DNA from: Pantoea sp. CCBC3-3-1
GTDB lineage: Bacteria; Pseudomonadota; Gammaproteobacteria; Enterobacterales; Enterobacteriaceae
Direction: 5' to 3'
Assembly: GCF_007981265.1 (NCBI RefSeq)
Contig: NZ_CP034363.1
Span: 434,001-498,000 of the forward strand
Length of the DNA stretch: 64,000 bases
Shown here: positions 9,045 through 16,597 of the stretch, piece after piece
Layout: the number at the start of each line of letters is the position of its first letter
How positions within the stretch are numbered: position 1 is the stretch's first letter
Translations under genes and position numbers: made by a program
The notes under the pieces: generated by a model
Seen by the model: only the letters and a program-made list of their open reading frames with translations
The model's database searches: none
What the model was told of the DNA's origin: nothing

Positions 9045-9441
9045 TTATTGATTTCACAGAAAGAAACTATGCTTATTATTCAGTTGATTAATGTTATTAA
9101 GTTAGATAATAAATTCAAAGCCAGATTAATGAATCGTCTATGGCGTTTTTTTGCTTTGACTTCACGGTGATTGTGACTACAGATCTACGTCAAATTTTCG
9201 CTCAAGGAATACTGTTAGTTTAAGTCTGAGCTGATACACCTCTGAGTGAGCGATAATACGGTCTATATGTGACGCTTACGTCTGTAGTTATATCATTAGC
9301 TAAATGGTTGTGATCATTTCCTATTGCAAAAGCTACAGATTCGCTGATTAATTTTTTTGTTCGGGTATAGAATTTAATGCGGCTTTTCTGAACGGCCACG
9401 GGCACGCTGTCAGGCGATTCAGTCTGACGGAGTCCCGATTC
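9045..9441. other. transposon right end and ICE intergenic region
   Basis: The stretch holds the noncoding tail of the IS66 transposon to 9279 (right terminal sequence CGCTTAC at 9273-9279), the second copy of the 8-bp duplication at 9280-9287, and about 150 bases of original ICE intergenic DNA leading into the PFL_4709-like gene. No convincing gene is present on either strand. Confidence 0.7.
9280..9287. repeat. IS66 target-site duplication, right copy
   Basis: GTCTGTAG follows directly after the right terminal CGCTTAC and is identical to 4694-4701. Confidence 0.9.
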
Positions 9442-9840
9442 ATGAAACTGACCTCCCTTGTTTTCCTGCCGGCTCTGCTGCCGGCATCCGTACTGGCCGG
9501 CACTGTTCTCTTCACTGACAGCCAGCATCTGCCGGCAAATTTGCCCCCGGGCGTGCCGGTGGTCCTTCTTGATGGCCCTGACCGGCTGCAGACCGACATG
9601 TTCGGAGAACTGCCTGCAGACCCGCAGCAGGCTGAGGCACAGGTCAGGCAGGTTATGGCGTCTCCCGCCTGGCAACAAAAACAGCAGCAGCTGAATGATT
9701 CTTATCGCCAGGTGGTCCGGGCCTGGGAGCTGGGCATTAAAAAAGTGCCGGCCGTGGTATTCGATGACCGCGATGTGGTGTACGGCACCACGGATGTTGA
9801 CGCGGCCACTTCCCTGCGTAACCGGGGAGGTGGCCAGTGA
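9442..9840 (+). CDS. ICE conjugation protein, PFL_4709-like (periplasmic)
   Basis: The protein has 132 aa. A Sec signal peptide (MKLTSLVFLPALLPASVLAG) places it in the periplasm. The C-terminal part (KKVPAVVFDDRDVVYGTTDV) matches the thioredoxin-like cis-Pro segment seen in TrbC/TraW-type conjugation proteins, but no CxxC redox pair is present. It overlaps the next gene by four bases. Length, signal peptide and position just before the TraU-like gene fit the family called integrating conjugative element protein, PFL_4709. Confidence 0.85.
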   Translation: MKLTSLVFLPALLPASVLAGTVLFTDSQHLPANLPPGVPVVLLDGPDRLQTDMFGELPADPQQAEAQVRQVMASPAWQQKQQQLNDSYRQVVRAWELGIKKVPAVVFDDRDVVYGTTDVDAATSLRNRGGGQ

Positions 9841-10829
9841 TGACAAAACCCTCCCGCATTAAAACCACAGTGTGCTCGCTGGCGGTAGCCACCGTACTGG
9901 GTACGGCAACCGCGCCAGCTGCTGTAGCCGCACTTAACACTGCGCAGATTATTGCCAGCGCCGTGTCGCAAAACTGTATCAGCTGGCGTGTGAGCGGCAT
10001 CTGTTACTGGCTGTTCTGCACCCCCTTTGGCTGCAAGGTGCGCACGTCGGTCAAAGTCACCCACTTTATTCCTCAGACAGTCGTTTCGACCTATGTCGCG
10101 CCGGGCGGTAATCCGTGGCAGGAAATGGCGGTTGTCAGCCAGACTGCCGGCGGGCTGGAGAGTGCCGTGACCAGCGGGCTTTCCGGTGTTTCTGCCGGAG
10201 GAGCTAATCCGGCCGACATGAAAAATCCCGGCCAGCGCAAGTCCGCTGTTCGTTTCAAGTATGCCGATGCGATTGGCCACCCGGCCACGTCCCTGATTGG
10301 CGGCAGTATTCCGGGCTATTCCTGTGATACTGCCGCCACCCCGTTAATGCCTTACTTCCTGAGTACGCTGGATTCGGCGGCCTGGCGCACGGGCGTACCG
10401 GAGTCCCTCTATCCGGAAGCGCTTGTGCCCGGCCAGCGGGAAATCGGCAGTCAGGCCGCAGCGAACATGTGGGGCAACGTCTATCCCCGTTCTGGGTTTG
10501 TCAGCCAGACCGATGATGACAAAGCCTCTGCCGTGGTGGCACAGCGCGTGGCAGACATTATCACCCGCGCCGGGCAGCCGCATGTGTATCAGGCGCTTAA
10601 GGGCAACCGCCATGACGGGTACTGGCCACCGGGGGCGGTCACGGAAAACACCGGCACGCGCAATCACAAATGGCAGCGGCTTGCTCCCCACATGACACAG
10701 TCATGTGCCGTCTTCCCGGACGGGAGCCACACCGCCGCGAGCGATAACAACGAAGCCTTTGCGCTCTGGCAGCCCTACAGCTGCTGCAAACGACGCGGGC
10801 AGACATTTCTGGGCAGCACTGATATCTGA
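9837..10829 (+). CDS. ICE conjugation protein, PFL_4710-like (TraU-related)
   Basis: The protein has 330 aa with an N-terminal signal peptide (VCSLAVATVLGTATAPAAVA), so it is exported. It is cysteine-rich (CISWRVSGICYWLFCTPFGC near residues 42-61 and CCKRRG near the end), as in TraU-type periplasmic proteins that need disulfide bonds for pilus assembly and mating-pair stabilisation. It sits in a tight operon, overlapping the genes before (4 bp) and after (1 bp). Family length and position match integrating conjugative element protein PFL_4710. Confidence 0.88.
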   Translation: MMTKPSRIKTTVCSLAVATVLGTATAPAAVAALNTAQIIASAVSQNCISWRVSGICYWLFCTPFGCKVRTSVKVTHFIPQTVVSTYVAPGGNPWQEMAVVSQTAGGLESAVTSGLSGVSAGGANPADMKNPGQRKSAVRFKYADAIGHPATSLIGGSIPGYSCDTAATPLMPYFLSTLDSAAWRTGVPESLYPEALVPGQREIGSQAAANMWGNVYPRSGFVSQTDDDKASAVVAQRVADIITRAGQPHVYQALKGNRHDGYWPPGAVTENTGTRNHKWQRLAPHMTQSCAVFPDGSHTAASDNNEAFALWQPYSCCKRRGQTFLGSTDI

Positions 10830-12304
10830 TGAGGAAAACCGTGAAAAAAACACCTTCATTTTCAGCCGTTCGCGTTAGCCTGCTGCTGACCGGCTCCCTG
10901 CTGACGGTTCTTCCGGCGGCACACGCAGCCGATGATGACAACACCATCCTCGGCATGTCCCTGCCGCAGGTGAACAACAGCGCCATCGGTTATGGCAAGT
11001 CCGTGGATGGTGCCGTGTCTGACAAACTGTTCTATACCCTGGGCGGCGGGTCGGTCATTTCCCAGCCGGCCACGCGCGGCAATATGCAGAAGCTGGGGCT
11101 GAACACCGGCTGGAGCAGTGACATGATGTGCGGCAACTTCGACCTGAAAACCACCGTCGGCAACCAGCTCAACGGCGTCACGTCCGGCTTTAAGAACCTG
11201 ATGGGCGACGTGATTCAGGGGGCAACGGGTGCGGTGGCCAGTCTGCCGGCGATGGTCATTCAGCGGGCCAACCCCGGTCTGTATGACATGCTCACCAACG
11301 GTGTGCTTCAGGCCAATGTGTCATTCGACAAGGCGCAGCTCAACTGCCAGAACATGGCGAAAAAGATGATGGACTTCAGCGACAGCAGTAACTGGACACA
11401 GCAGGCCATGATGGACGAATACAAATCTGTTGTGAACAGCGGAGACAGTGACGCGGTCCGGGCCGATGAGGCGGGGCGGAAAGTCACCGGTGCGTCGGGC
11501 AGCAACTGGATCGGGGGAGAAAAACGTGGCGGCGCGGGCCAGCCCGCCATCCGGGTCACCCATGATCTGATCGCTGCCGGCTACAACATGATGAACGGTT
11601 TGCCGGTCACGGCGAATTCAACGGTGGGCGAAAGCAGCTGTAACGGCGGCGCATGCTCTAAATTCGGTAGCGCGGAAGAGGCGGCTGCCATGACCGTGAA
11701 GGTGCTGGGCGACAAATCCATGCGCACCTGTGCCAACGCCAGCGAATGCACCAGTGGTAATGCCGAGAACCAGCCCGGGACGACCGTTGCCGGCACCGGC
11801 TTTGCGCCCCTGCTGGAAGACGCAACGAAAGCCAACGCGGAGCAGCTGGTTAAACTGGTTAATGGTACGGAGAAGCCCACGGCGGAGAATCTGGCTAAGC
11901 TGAAAACCGGCGGGCTGCCGGTGACGGCCGGCGTGATTAAAGCCCTGCAGCGTGATCCGGATAATGCGGCCCTGACCGCCCGCCTTGCCGGCGAGCTGGC
12001 CATGTCTGACACGGTGGAAACGGCCCTGCTGATGCGCCGCATGATGGTCACCGGCATGTCAGAGCCTAATGCCGCCGCCCAGCCAAAAGCAATCGGTGCT
12101 GCCGGTGAGCGCATTGAGTCGCTGGACCGTGAAATCGCGGCGCTCAAAACCGAGATGGAGATGAAGCGCGAGCTGTCACGCAACTCTGTACTGACCATTA
12201 TCGAGCGCGAAAACCAGCGTGTTGAAACCAACCCGCAGACCCAGGCTGATGACAATACTGACAGCCGCTTCAATCAGATGGCCACGCCGAAACAGGCCGA
12301 ATGA
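10829..12304 (+). CDS. ICE conjugation protein, PFL_4711-like
   Basis: The protein has 491 aa with a signal peptide (VSLLLTGSLLTVLPAAHAAD). Paired cysteines occur in CNGGACSKFG (about residues 271-280) and CANASECTSGN, suggesting a disulfide-bonded periplasmic protein. A coiled, charged C-terminus (about residues 425-470) precedes the end. It lies between the TraU-like and TraG-N-like genes, where integrating conjugative element protein PFL_4711 is found. The start ATG overlaps the previous TGA; a GTG six codons in (context GAGGAAAACC-GTG) is an alternative that fits the ribosome-binding site better. Confidence 0.87.
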   Translation: MRKTVKKTPSFSAVRVSLLLTGSLLTVLPAAHAADDDNTILGMSLPQVNNSAIGYGKSVDGAVSDKLFYTLGGGSVISQPATRGNMQKLGLNTGWSSDMMCGNFDLKTTVGNQLNGVTSGFKNLMGDVIQGATGAVASLPAMVIQRANPGLYDMLTNGVLQANVSFDKAQLNCQNMAKKMMDFSDSSNWTQQAMMDEYKSVVNSGDSDAVRADEAGRKVTGASGSNWIGGEKRGGAGQPAIRVTHDLIAAGYNMMNGLPVTANSTVGESSCNGGACSKFGSAEEAAAMTVKVLGDKSMRTCANASECTSGNAENQPGTTVAGTGFAPLLEDATKANAEQLVKLVNGTEKPTAENLAKLKTGGLPVTAGVIKALQRDPDNAALTARLAGELAMSDTVETALLMRRMMVTGMSEPNAAAQPKAIGAAGERIESLDREIAALKTEMEMKRELSRNSVLTIIERENQRVETNPQTQADDNTDSRFNQMATPKQAE

Positions 12305-12314
12305 GGGAACAGGC

Positions 12315-12653
12315 ATGCACAATAAAATGACTGTCAGGAAAGTCCTGACCCGCACCGGCATCTTTCTGGCCTGCATGGCGCTGTTCATGGTGGTCTCGCT
12401 GATGGTGGCTGACACCGCCATGAAACATCCGGGGGAGGCTGCTGCATTCCGGCGCTGGATGCAGTCGACGCGTTACGGCTGGCTGTTATGGCGACTGGCG
12501 CTGTATGCGCTGGTTGCCTGGGGCCTCTGGAAAATCCGGCATGCGCCGGGTTTTCGGGAGGAGTTCCGGCGGCCGCTGCTACGCATCAGCGTGGTCAGTG
12601 TGCTTTTTATCGCGTTATGTGAGTACGCGATGTTTACCGGTCCGGGAGTCTGA
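12315..12653 (+). CDS. small ICE inner-membrane protein
   Basis: The protein has 112 aa from the ATG preceded by GAGGGAACAGGC. It has three likely membrane segments (IFLACMALFMVVSLMVA near residues 14-30, a second at about residues 55-73, and SVVSVLFIALCEYAMF near the C-terminus). It sits 10 bases after the PFL_4711-like gene and 2 bases before the TraG-N-like gene, so it belongs to the same operon. Many ICEs of this class have an unnamed small membrane protein here, probably part of the inner-membrane complex. No catalytic motif is visible. Confidence 0.75.
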   Translation: MHNKMTVRKVLTRTGIFLACMALFMVVSLMVADTAMKHPGEAAAFRRWMQSTRYGWLLWRLALYALVAWGLWKIRHAPGFREEFRRPLLRISVVSVLFIALCEYAMFTGPGV

Positions 12654-12655
12654 CG

Positions 12656-14176
12656 ATGACAACAAACAGCTATCTTGAGTATTTTCTCACGCTGCTCGGC
12701 TGGGTCATCAACAATGGCCTGTGGAACGTCCTGCTGGGTACCGGCCTTTTTGTTCTGCCACTGGCCTTTAAGGTGGTGGGTATCTGGATGCGGGTTCGTG
12801 AAGAAGGGGAGGATGAAGGTAACAAGGGGATGCTGTCGCTGCCCCGTATTGAAAACGCGCTGTATGCCGGGTTCCTGGTGATGATTGCCTGCTGTGTGCC
12901 GCTGATTAACGTCAGCCTCAGCACAATGCAGTACGACACGACCCGGGCTAAAACCTGTGGCGTCTGGACCCCGAAAGCGCCGGATGAAAGCGGTTATGCC
13001 GGCGTGGTCTCCAGTCTCAACGACCAGACGGCCGCAGCACCGGTGTGGTGGGTGCTGATTCATAAACTCTCAAAAGGGGTCACCCAGGCGGCCGTGGCGA
13101 CCATCCCCTGCCGGCCGGACATGCGGCAAATCCGCTTTGAGGTGCAGCACACGCGCATCGATAACAAAGCGCTGGCGCAGGAGCTGCAGGACTTCACCAA
13201 CGACTGTTACTCCGTCGCGCTCTATCTCTGGAAGCAGCAGGACCAGGGGCAGACAAAGGACAAAAGCACACTGCGTGATATCGAATGGATCGGCAGCAGT
13301 ACCTTCCTGAGCCGGTACTATCCCTCACTGCAGTCGAAACTGCCCCGGGCAGCGTTCCCGTGGGCCGACAGCCGGGACAGCGGCCGGCCCAATACCGGCA
13401 GAGGCGGGTATCCCACCTGCAGCGAGTGGTGGAGCAGTGCGGATACCGGTCTGAAAGCCCGCGTGAAGGACCAAGCTGACCCGGATATGTGGCTGCGCAT
13501 CTCGGCCGCCATGAAAATGTCAGGCTTTAATGAGAGTGACTACCAGGAAGCCGTCATCCGTCGCCTGGTAAGCCCGGAAAGCCTGACGGTCTCACAGACG
13601 GGGCATGTGTATGCCGGCTATGGCGGCAACGCTGATTTTACCCTTGATAATGCCGCGGCGCGTGTGGCCTCTGTTGCCGGGGCCTCTCTGGGCAGTCTGG
13701 CCGCATTCCCGGCGTTCGATGCGATGCGGCAGGCGCTGCCGATGGTGCAGGCCATCCTGCTGATGGCAGTCTATGTCATGTTACCGCTGATCCTGGCGTT
13801 TGCTGCTTACGAGTTCAAGACCGTTATTACGCTGACCTTTGTGATGTTCGCCCTGAACTTCCTCACGTTCTGGTGGGAACTGGCCCGATGGCTGGACAGC
13901 TGGCTGTTAACTGCATTGTACAGTTCAGACACTCACAGCCGCTTTAATATGGCAGGGCTGCAGAACAGTACCGATGACCTGATTATGAATCTGGTTATGG
14001 GCACTATGTTTCTCGTACTACCTGCTGTTTGGTTAGGGGCATTATCATGGGCAGGGGTAAACGTCGCTGTAGCCTTGAGCAACGCAATCCAAAAAGGTAC
14101 TGAGACAGCTCAGAATAGCGGAGGAAAATTAGGTGATGCAGCGGCTAATACGATAACCAGCAAAACTACGAGATAA
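12656..14176 (+). CDS. TraG-N-like conjugal transfer membrane protein
   Basis: The protein has 506 aa. Hydrophobic segments lie near the N-terminus (about residues 17-45 and 68-90) and in a C-terminal cluster (about residues 370-470, including MVQAILLMAVYVMLPLILAF). A soluble periplasmic region lies between them, with two Cys and a Ser/Arg-rich stretch. This layout and position fit the TraG N-terminal domain family (PF07916), required for pilus assembly and mating-pair stabilisation. Compared with F TraG it is short, lacking the long C-terminal exclusion domain, as is usual in these ICEs. It ends the transfer operon. Confidence 0.85.
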   Translation: MTTNSYLEYFLTLLGWVINNGLWNVLLGTGLFVLPLAFKVVGIWMRVREEGEDEGNKGMLSLPRIENALYAGFLVMIACCVPLINVSLSTMQYDTTRAKTCGVWTPKAPDESGYAGVVSSLNDQTAAAPVWWVLIHKLSKGVTQAAVATIPCRPDMRQIRFEVQHTRIDNKALAQELQDFTNDCYSVALYLWKQQDQGQTKDKSTLRDIEWIGSSTFLSRYYPSLQSKLPRAAFPWADSRDSGRPNTGRGGYPTCSEWWSSADTGLKARVKDQADPDMWLRISAAMKMSGFNESDYQEAVIRRLVSPESLTVSQTGHVYAGYGGNADFTLDNAAARVASVAGASLGSLAAFPAFDAMRQALPMVQAILLMAVYVMLPLILAFAAYEFKTVITLTFVMFALNFLTFWWELARWLDSWLLTALYSSDTHSRFNMAGLQNSTDDLIMNLVMGTMFLVLPAVWLGALSWAGVNVAVALSNAIQKGTETAQNSGGKLGDAAANTITSKTTR

Positions 14177-14214
14177 TAAAGAACGTCACGGCGGTGATGA
14201 GAGCCACCGTGACT

Positions 14215-14586
14215 TCAATCCTCCCCTGGTGGTTGGTAAGGCGCATCGTATTGACCATGACGAGCGCTTTCCATAGCGTAGTCACTGCTGTCAGTTTTAT
14301 CCGCAGTGCTGGATACCCCACCCTTCACAAAAGAACTCGCTATGGCGAGGCCGCAAAAAACTAGCACCGAGGATACAATCACAAAACCGCCCAGAGTTAG
14401 AGCGATCACAGACAAAATAAGCAACCCTGCGGTTGGTAGGCGTCCTACCCATTTTGGCATATTACGGCTCATGGCCCAGCTAACACATCGGCGGTCAAGA
14501 CGGAAAAATTGCCTTTTGATTTTCTTCCAAAATTGGGCTAATGAATAACCCCGCTGCCAAGCTCGTTCATCTTGAGTCTTAAACAT
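14215..14586 (-). CDS. DUF3742-like small membrane protein
   Basis: The protein has 123 aa. A basic N-terminal half (KKIKRQFFRLDRRCV) is followed by one long or two adjacent membrane helices (LLILSVIALTLGGFVIVSSV, about residues 55-85) and a polar tail. This pattern and its position opposite and downstream of the TraG-N-like gene fit DUF3742, a family found almost only in ICEs of this class. The function is unknown. It converges with the transfer operon, with 38 bases between stops. Confidence 0.6.
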   Translation of the reverse strand: MFKTQDERAWQRGYSLAQFWKKIKRQFFRLDRRCVSWAMSRNMPKWVGRLPTAGLLILSVIALTLGGFVIVSSVLVFCGLAIASSFVKGGVSSTADKTDSSDYAMESARHGQYDAPYQPPGED

Positions 14587-14751
14587 ATTTATCTCCTATT
14601 TAAGGGAGTGTACATCCGACTATAGCGGAATTTTTGAGCAATTACGAACATCCATGATACCTAACTGTGAACGCTGATTAATTCTTTAATACTCATCAGG
14701 TTACTGTTTTCAAGATAGTTACAGCTTGTCATCGTTGAAAATGAATTATTA

Positions 14752-14771
14752 TACTGTATTTATAAACAGTA
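14752..14771 (+). promoter_or_regulatory. LexA (SOS) box upstream of umuDC
   Basis: TACTGTATTTATAAACAGTA contains the canonical CTGT-N8-ACAG core with an AT-rich centre and near-perfect symmetry. It ends 20 bases before the umuD start, so LexA binding would block this promoter until DNA damage. Confidence 0.92.
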
Positions 14772-14791
14772 TAAGTTGAGGGGGGCGAGTT

Positions 14792-15307
14792 ATGCCAATA
14801 CCTTTAGAACAGACGATGTGTTGGGATAAAAGTTCGCAGAAAAATTCAGCAAGCACCCCGCTTTTGATGATGGCAGCGATCGCCAGACTTACAGGCAGCA
14901 ATTCATCATTGGCATGCGTTCCGTTGTTTGGTGATGGGGTTTCATGTGGGTTCCCTTCTCCTGCTCAGGATTATGTCGAAAAGCGTCTTTCCCTTGATGA
15001 CCTTTGTATTCGCTATCCGGAAAGCACCTACCTGGTGCGGGCAGAAGGTGACTCAATGCGTAACGCCGGCATCAGAGACGGAGATTTACTTATAGTTGAA
15101 TGTATTCGTGAGGCCAAGCACGGTGATATTGTCATTGCAGCTGTAAATGGAGAATTTACCTGTAAACGACTGCAGTTGTTGCCCTCTCCTGCCCTGGTGC
15201 CAGCTAATCCCGCATATTCAGCAATACCCCTGACTGATGACATCGAAACAGTTGTCTTCGGTGTGGTACGCCATCTTGTGCATTCATTCAAGTTCAGGGA
15301 CGCTTAA
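14792..15307 (+). CDS. umuD: UmuD-family SOS mutagenesis protein
   Basis: This self-cleaving partner of DNA polymerase V has 171 aa. RecA-stimulated cleavage should occur at Cys-Gly in GVSCGFPSPA (about residues 51-52), giving the active UmuD' form. The Ser-Lys dyad is visible as the Ser in EGDSMRNAGI and the Lys in EFTCKRL. Compared with E. coli UmuD (139 aa) the part before the cleavage site is about 28 residues longer; internal ATGs downstream could be the true start, but the GAGGGGGGCGAG site supports this one. It is controlled by the LexA box just upstream and is followed by umuC two bases later. Confidence 0.9.
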   Translation: MPIPLEQTMCWDKSSQKNSASTPLLMMAAIARLTGSNSSLACVPLFGDGVSCGFPSPAQDYVEKRLSLDDLCIRYPESTYLVRAEGDSMRNAGIRDGDLLIVECIREAKHGDIVIAAVNGEFTCKRLQLLPSPALVPANPAYSAIPLTDDIETVVFGVVRHLVHSFKFRDA

Positions 15308-15309
15308 TA

Positions 15310-15539
15310 GTGTTCGCCCTGGTCGATGTTAACTCATTTTACGCTTCCTGCGAGACGGTTTTCAGACCCGATCTCCGTGGCAAACCTGTGGTGGTGCTGT
15401 CTAATAACGATGGCTGCATAATAGCCCGCTCCTCAGCAGCAAAATCACTTGGGTTAAAAATGGGCGATCCCTGGTTCAAGGTTGGTCGTGAGGCTGAGAG
15501 AAAGGGAGTTTTAGCATTTTCAAGTAATTACAGCTTATA
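15310..15539 (+). pseudogene. umuC: umuC, 5' part, split by the Tn554-like transposon
   Basis: GTG starts a UmuC N-terminus (FALVDVNSFYASCETVFRP, NNDGCIIARS) carrying the Y-family polymerase palm residues. The frame breaks after SSNYSL at 15539, where TAG is read from transposon DNA. Joining base 15539 to base 26524 restores S-L-Y-A-D-M in frame and a total of 423 codons, the normal UmuC size, so the gene was intact before the insertion. Confidence 0.93.
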
Positions 15540-15548
15540 GTAAGTTAA

Positions 15549-15559
15549 GTGGAATGCAA
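15549..15559 (+). repeat. terminal inverted repeat, left
   Basis: GTGGAATGCAA lies 9 bases inside the left junction; its exact reverse complement is at 26508-26518. It is probably a recombinase binding arm. Confidence 0.8.
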
Positions 15560-15610
15560 CATTGAGTGAGTAAACTTTGAGCAGCGATATTGCTGTCAGA
15601 GGAGAACACG

Positions 15611-16597
15611 ATGCTGATCCCACCGAATGAACAAAGCCTATTGCTGGCAGAGCGCTGGCTGAAACTGTTATCCGATCTCGGGCGGGCGCAGGGCACACTC
15701 ACCGCCTACCGTAGCGCCCTTCATCATTACTTTTCGTTCTGCAGCGAGAACGAAATTGAACCTGAAAAAGCCCGGTTTGAAGACCTCGCCGCCTACATCC
15801 GCCCTCAGCTGCCTGGCATGCCTTACCCTGCGGCCAGTGCCACGCTCCAGCTGCGCCTGTCTGCTATCCGTCTCTGGTATGACTTTCTTGTTTATCAGGA
15901 TATATGCAGTCTCAATCCGCTACCCCGCGCGGGTTTACCGGGTGCCATTTATACCGGGCGGGGGCTTGTCCCGCGTATCACCCGCTTACCTGTAATACCT
16001 GACAATGAACAATGGCTGAGATTTCTTAAACATGTTTCAGCTGCTTCCCTGCGGGACCGGCTGATGCTCGCACTGGCCTATTTTGGTGCACTCCGCCGTG
16101 CAGAGGTGACAGCCCTGACGCTTGAGGATATCGACCCTGCTCATCGCCTGATCCGTATCCGCCCGGAAACAACGAAAAGCCGGCGTGAAAGGGTTGTGTG
16201 CTATGGTCCGGACATTACGCCGGTACTGGCAAACCTTTTCCGGCAGCTGAAGCGGGCTGGCCGGACACAGGGGGCGTTGTTCCGTTCATTTTCTGATCGT
16301 AATTACGGCACTCCTCTTTCTGTGTGGAGCTGGAGTAAAACCGTGCGCAGATGGGCTCTGGATACGGGGCTTCCACAGATTACAACCCACACCTTTCGCC
16401 ATCTTCGCCTGACCCATCTGGCTCGGGCCGGCTGGAAGCTGCATGAGCTGGCGACTTATGCTGGACACAGAGATCCGCGCACCACACAGATTTATATCCA
16501 TCTGTCAGGGTCCGATCTGTCTGGCCGGATAACCGCAGCCGTAGCTGAAACCGACAGGAAAATCGCTGGCCTTATTTTTCAGGCGGGGGCTTACTGA
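15611..16597 (+). CDS. tyrosine recombinase, TnpA-like (first of pair)
   Basis: The protein has 328 aa from the ATG after AGGAGAACACG. An N-terminal SAM-like core-binding domain (about residues 10-100) precedes the catalytic domain. Catalytic residues are readable: Arg in FGALRRAEVTAL, the H-x-x-R pair in THTFRHLRLTHL, a second His in AGHRDPRTTQIYIH and the Tyr nucleophile in the same segment. It overlaps the next recombinase by four bases (ATGA). Paired recombinases of about 330 and 700 aa are the layout of Tn554 TnpA and TnpB. It should catalyse strand exchange for transposon excision and insertion. Confidence 0.9.
   Translation: MLIPPNEQSLLLAERWLKLLSDLGRAQGTLTAYRSALHHYFSFCSENEIEPEKARFEDLAAYIRPQLPGMPYPAASATLQLRLSAIRLWYDFLVYQDICSLNPLPRAGLPGAIYTGRGLVPRITRLPVIPDNEQWLRFLKHVSAASLRDRLMLALAYFGALRRAEVTALTLEDIDPAHRLIRIRPETTKSRRERVVCYGPDITPVLANLFRQLKRAGRTQGALFRSFSDRNYGTPLSVWSWSKTVRRWALDTGLPQITTHTFRHLRLTHLARAGWKLHELATYAGHRDPRTTQIYIHLSGSDLSGRITAAVAETDRKIAGLIFQAGAY

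Larger units (their letters stand above)
4702..9279 (+). mobile_element. IS66-family transposon carrying VOC and LysR passenger genes
   Basis: The left end reads GTAAGCGTATCG and continues with AGACCGT. The reverse complement of the right end reads GTAAGCGTCACA and also continues with AGACCGT at the same offset; about 18 of the first 25 positions match. Both ends are flanked by the same octamer GTCTGTAG, a perfect 8-bp duplication. Inside are tnpA, tnpB and tnpC, then a minus-strand VOC gene and a plus-strand LysR gene. The element is about 4.58 kb, roughly twice the usual IS66 size, because passenger DNA lies between tnpC and the right end. An in-frame amber codon in tnpC suggests this copy cannot move by itself. 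Confidence 0.88.
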
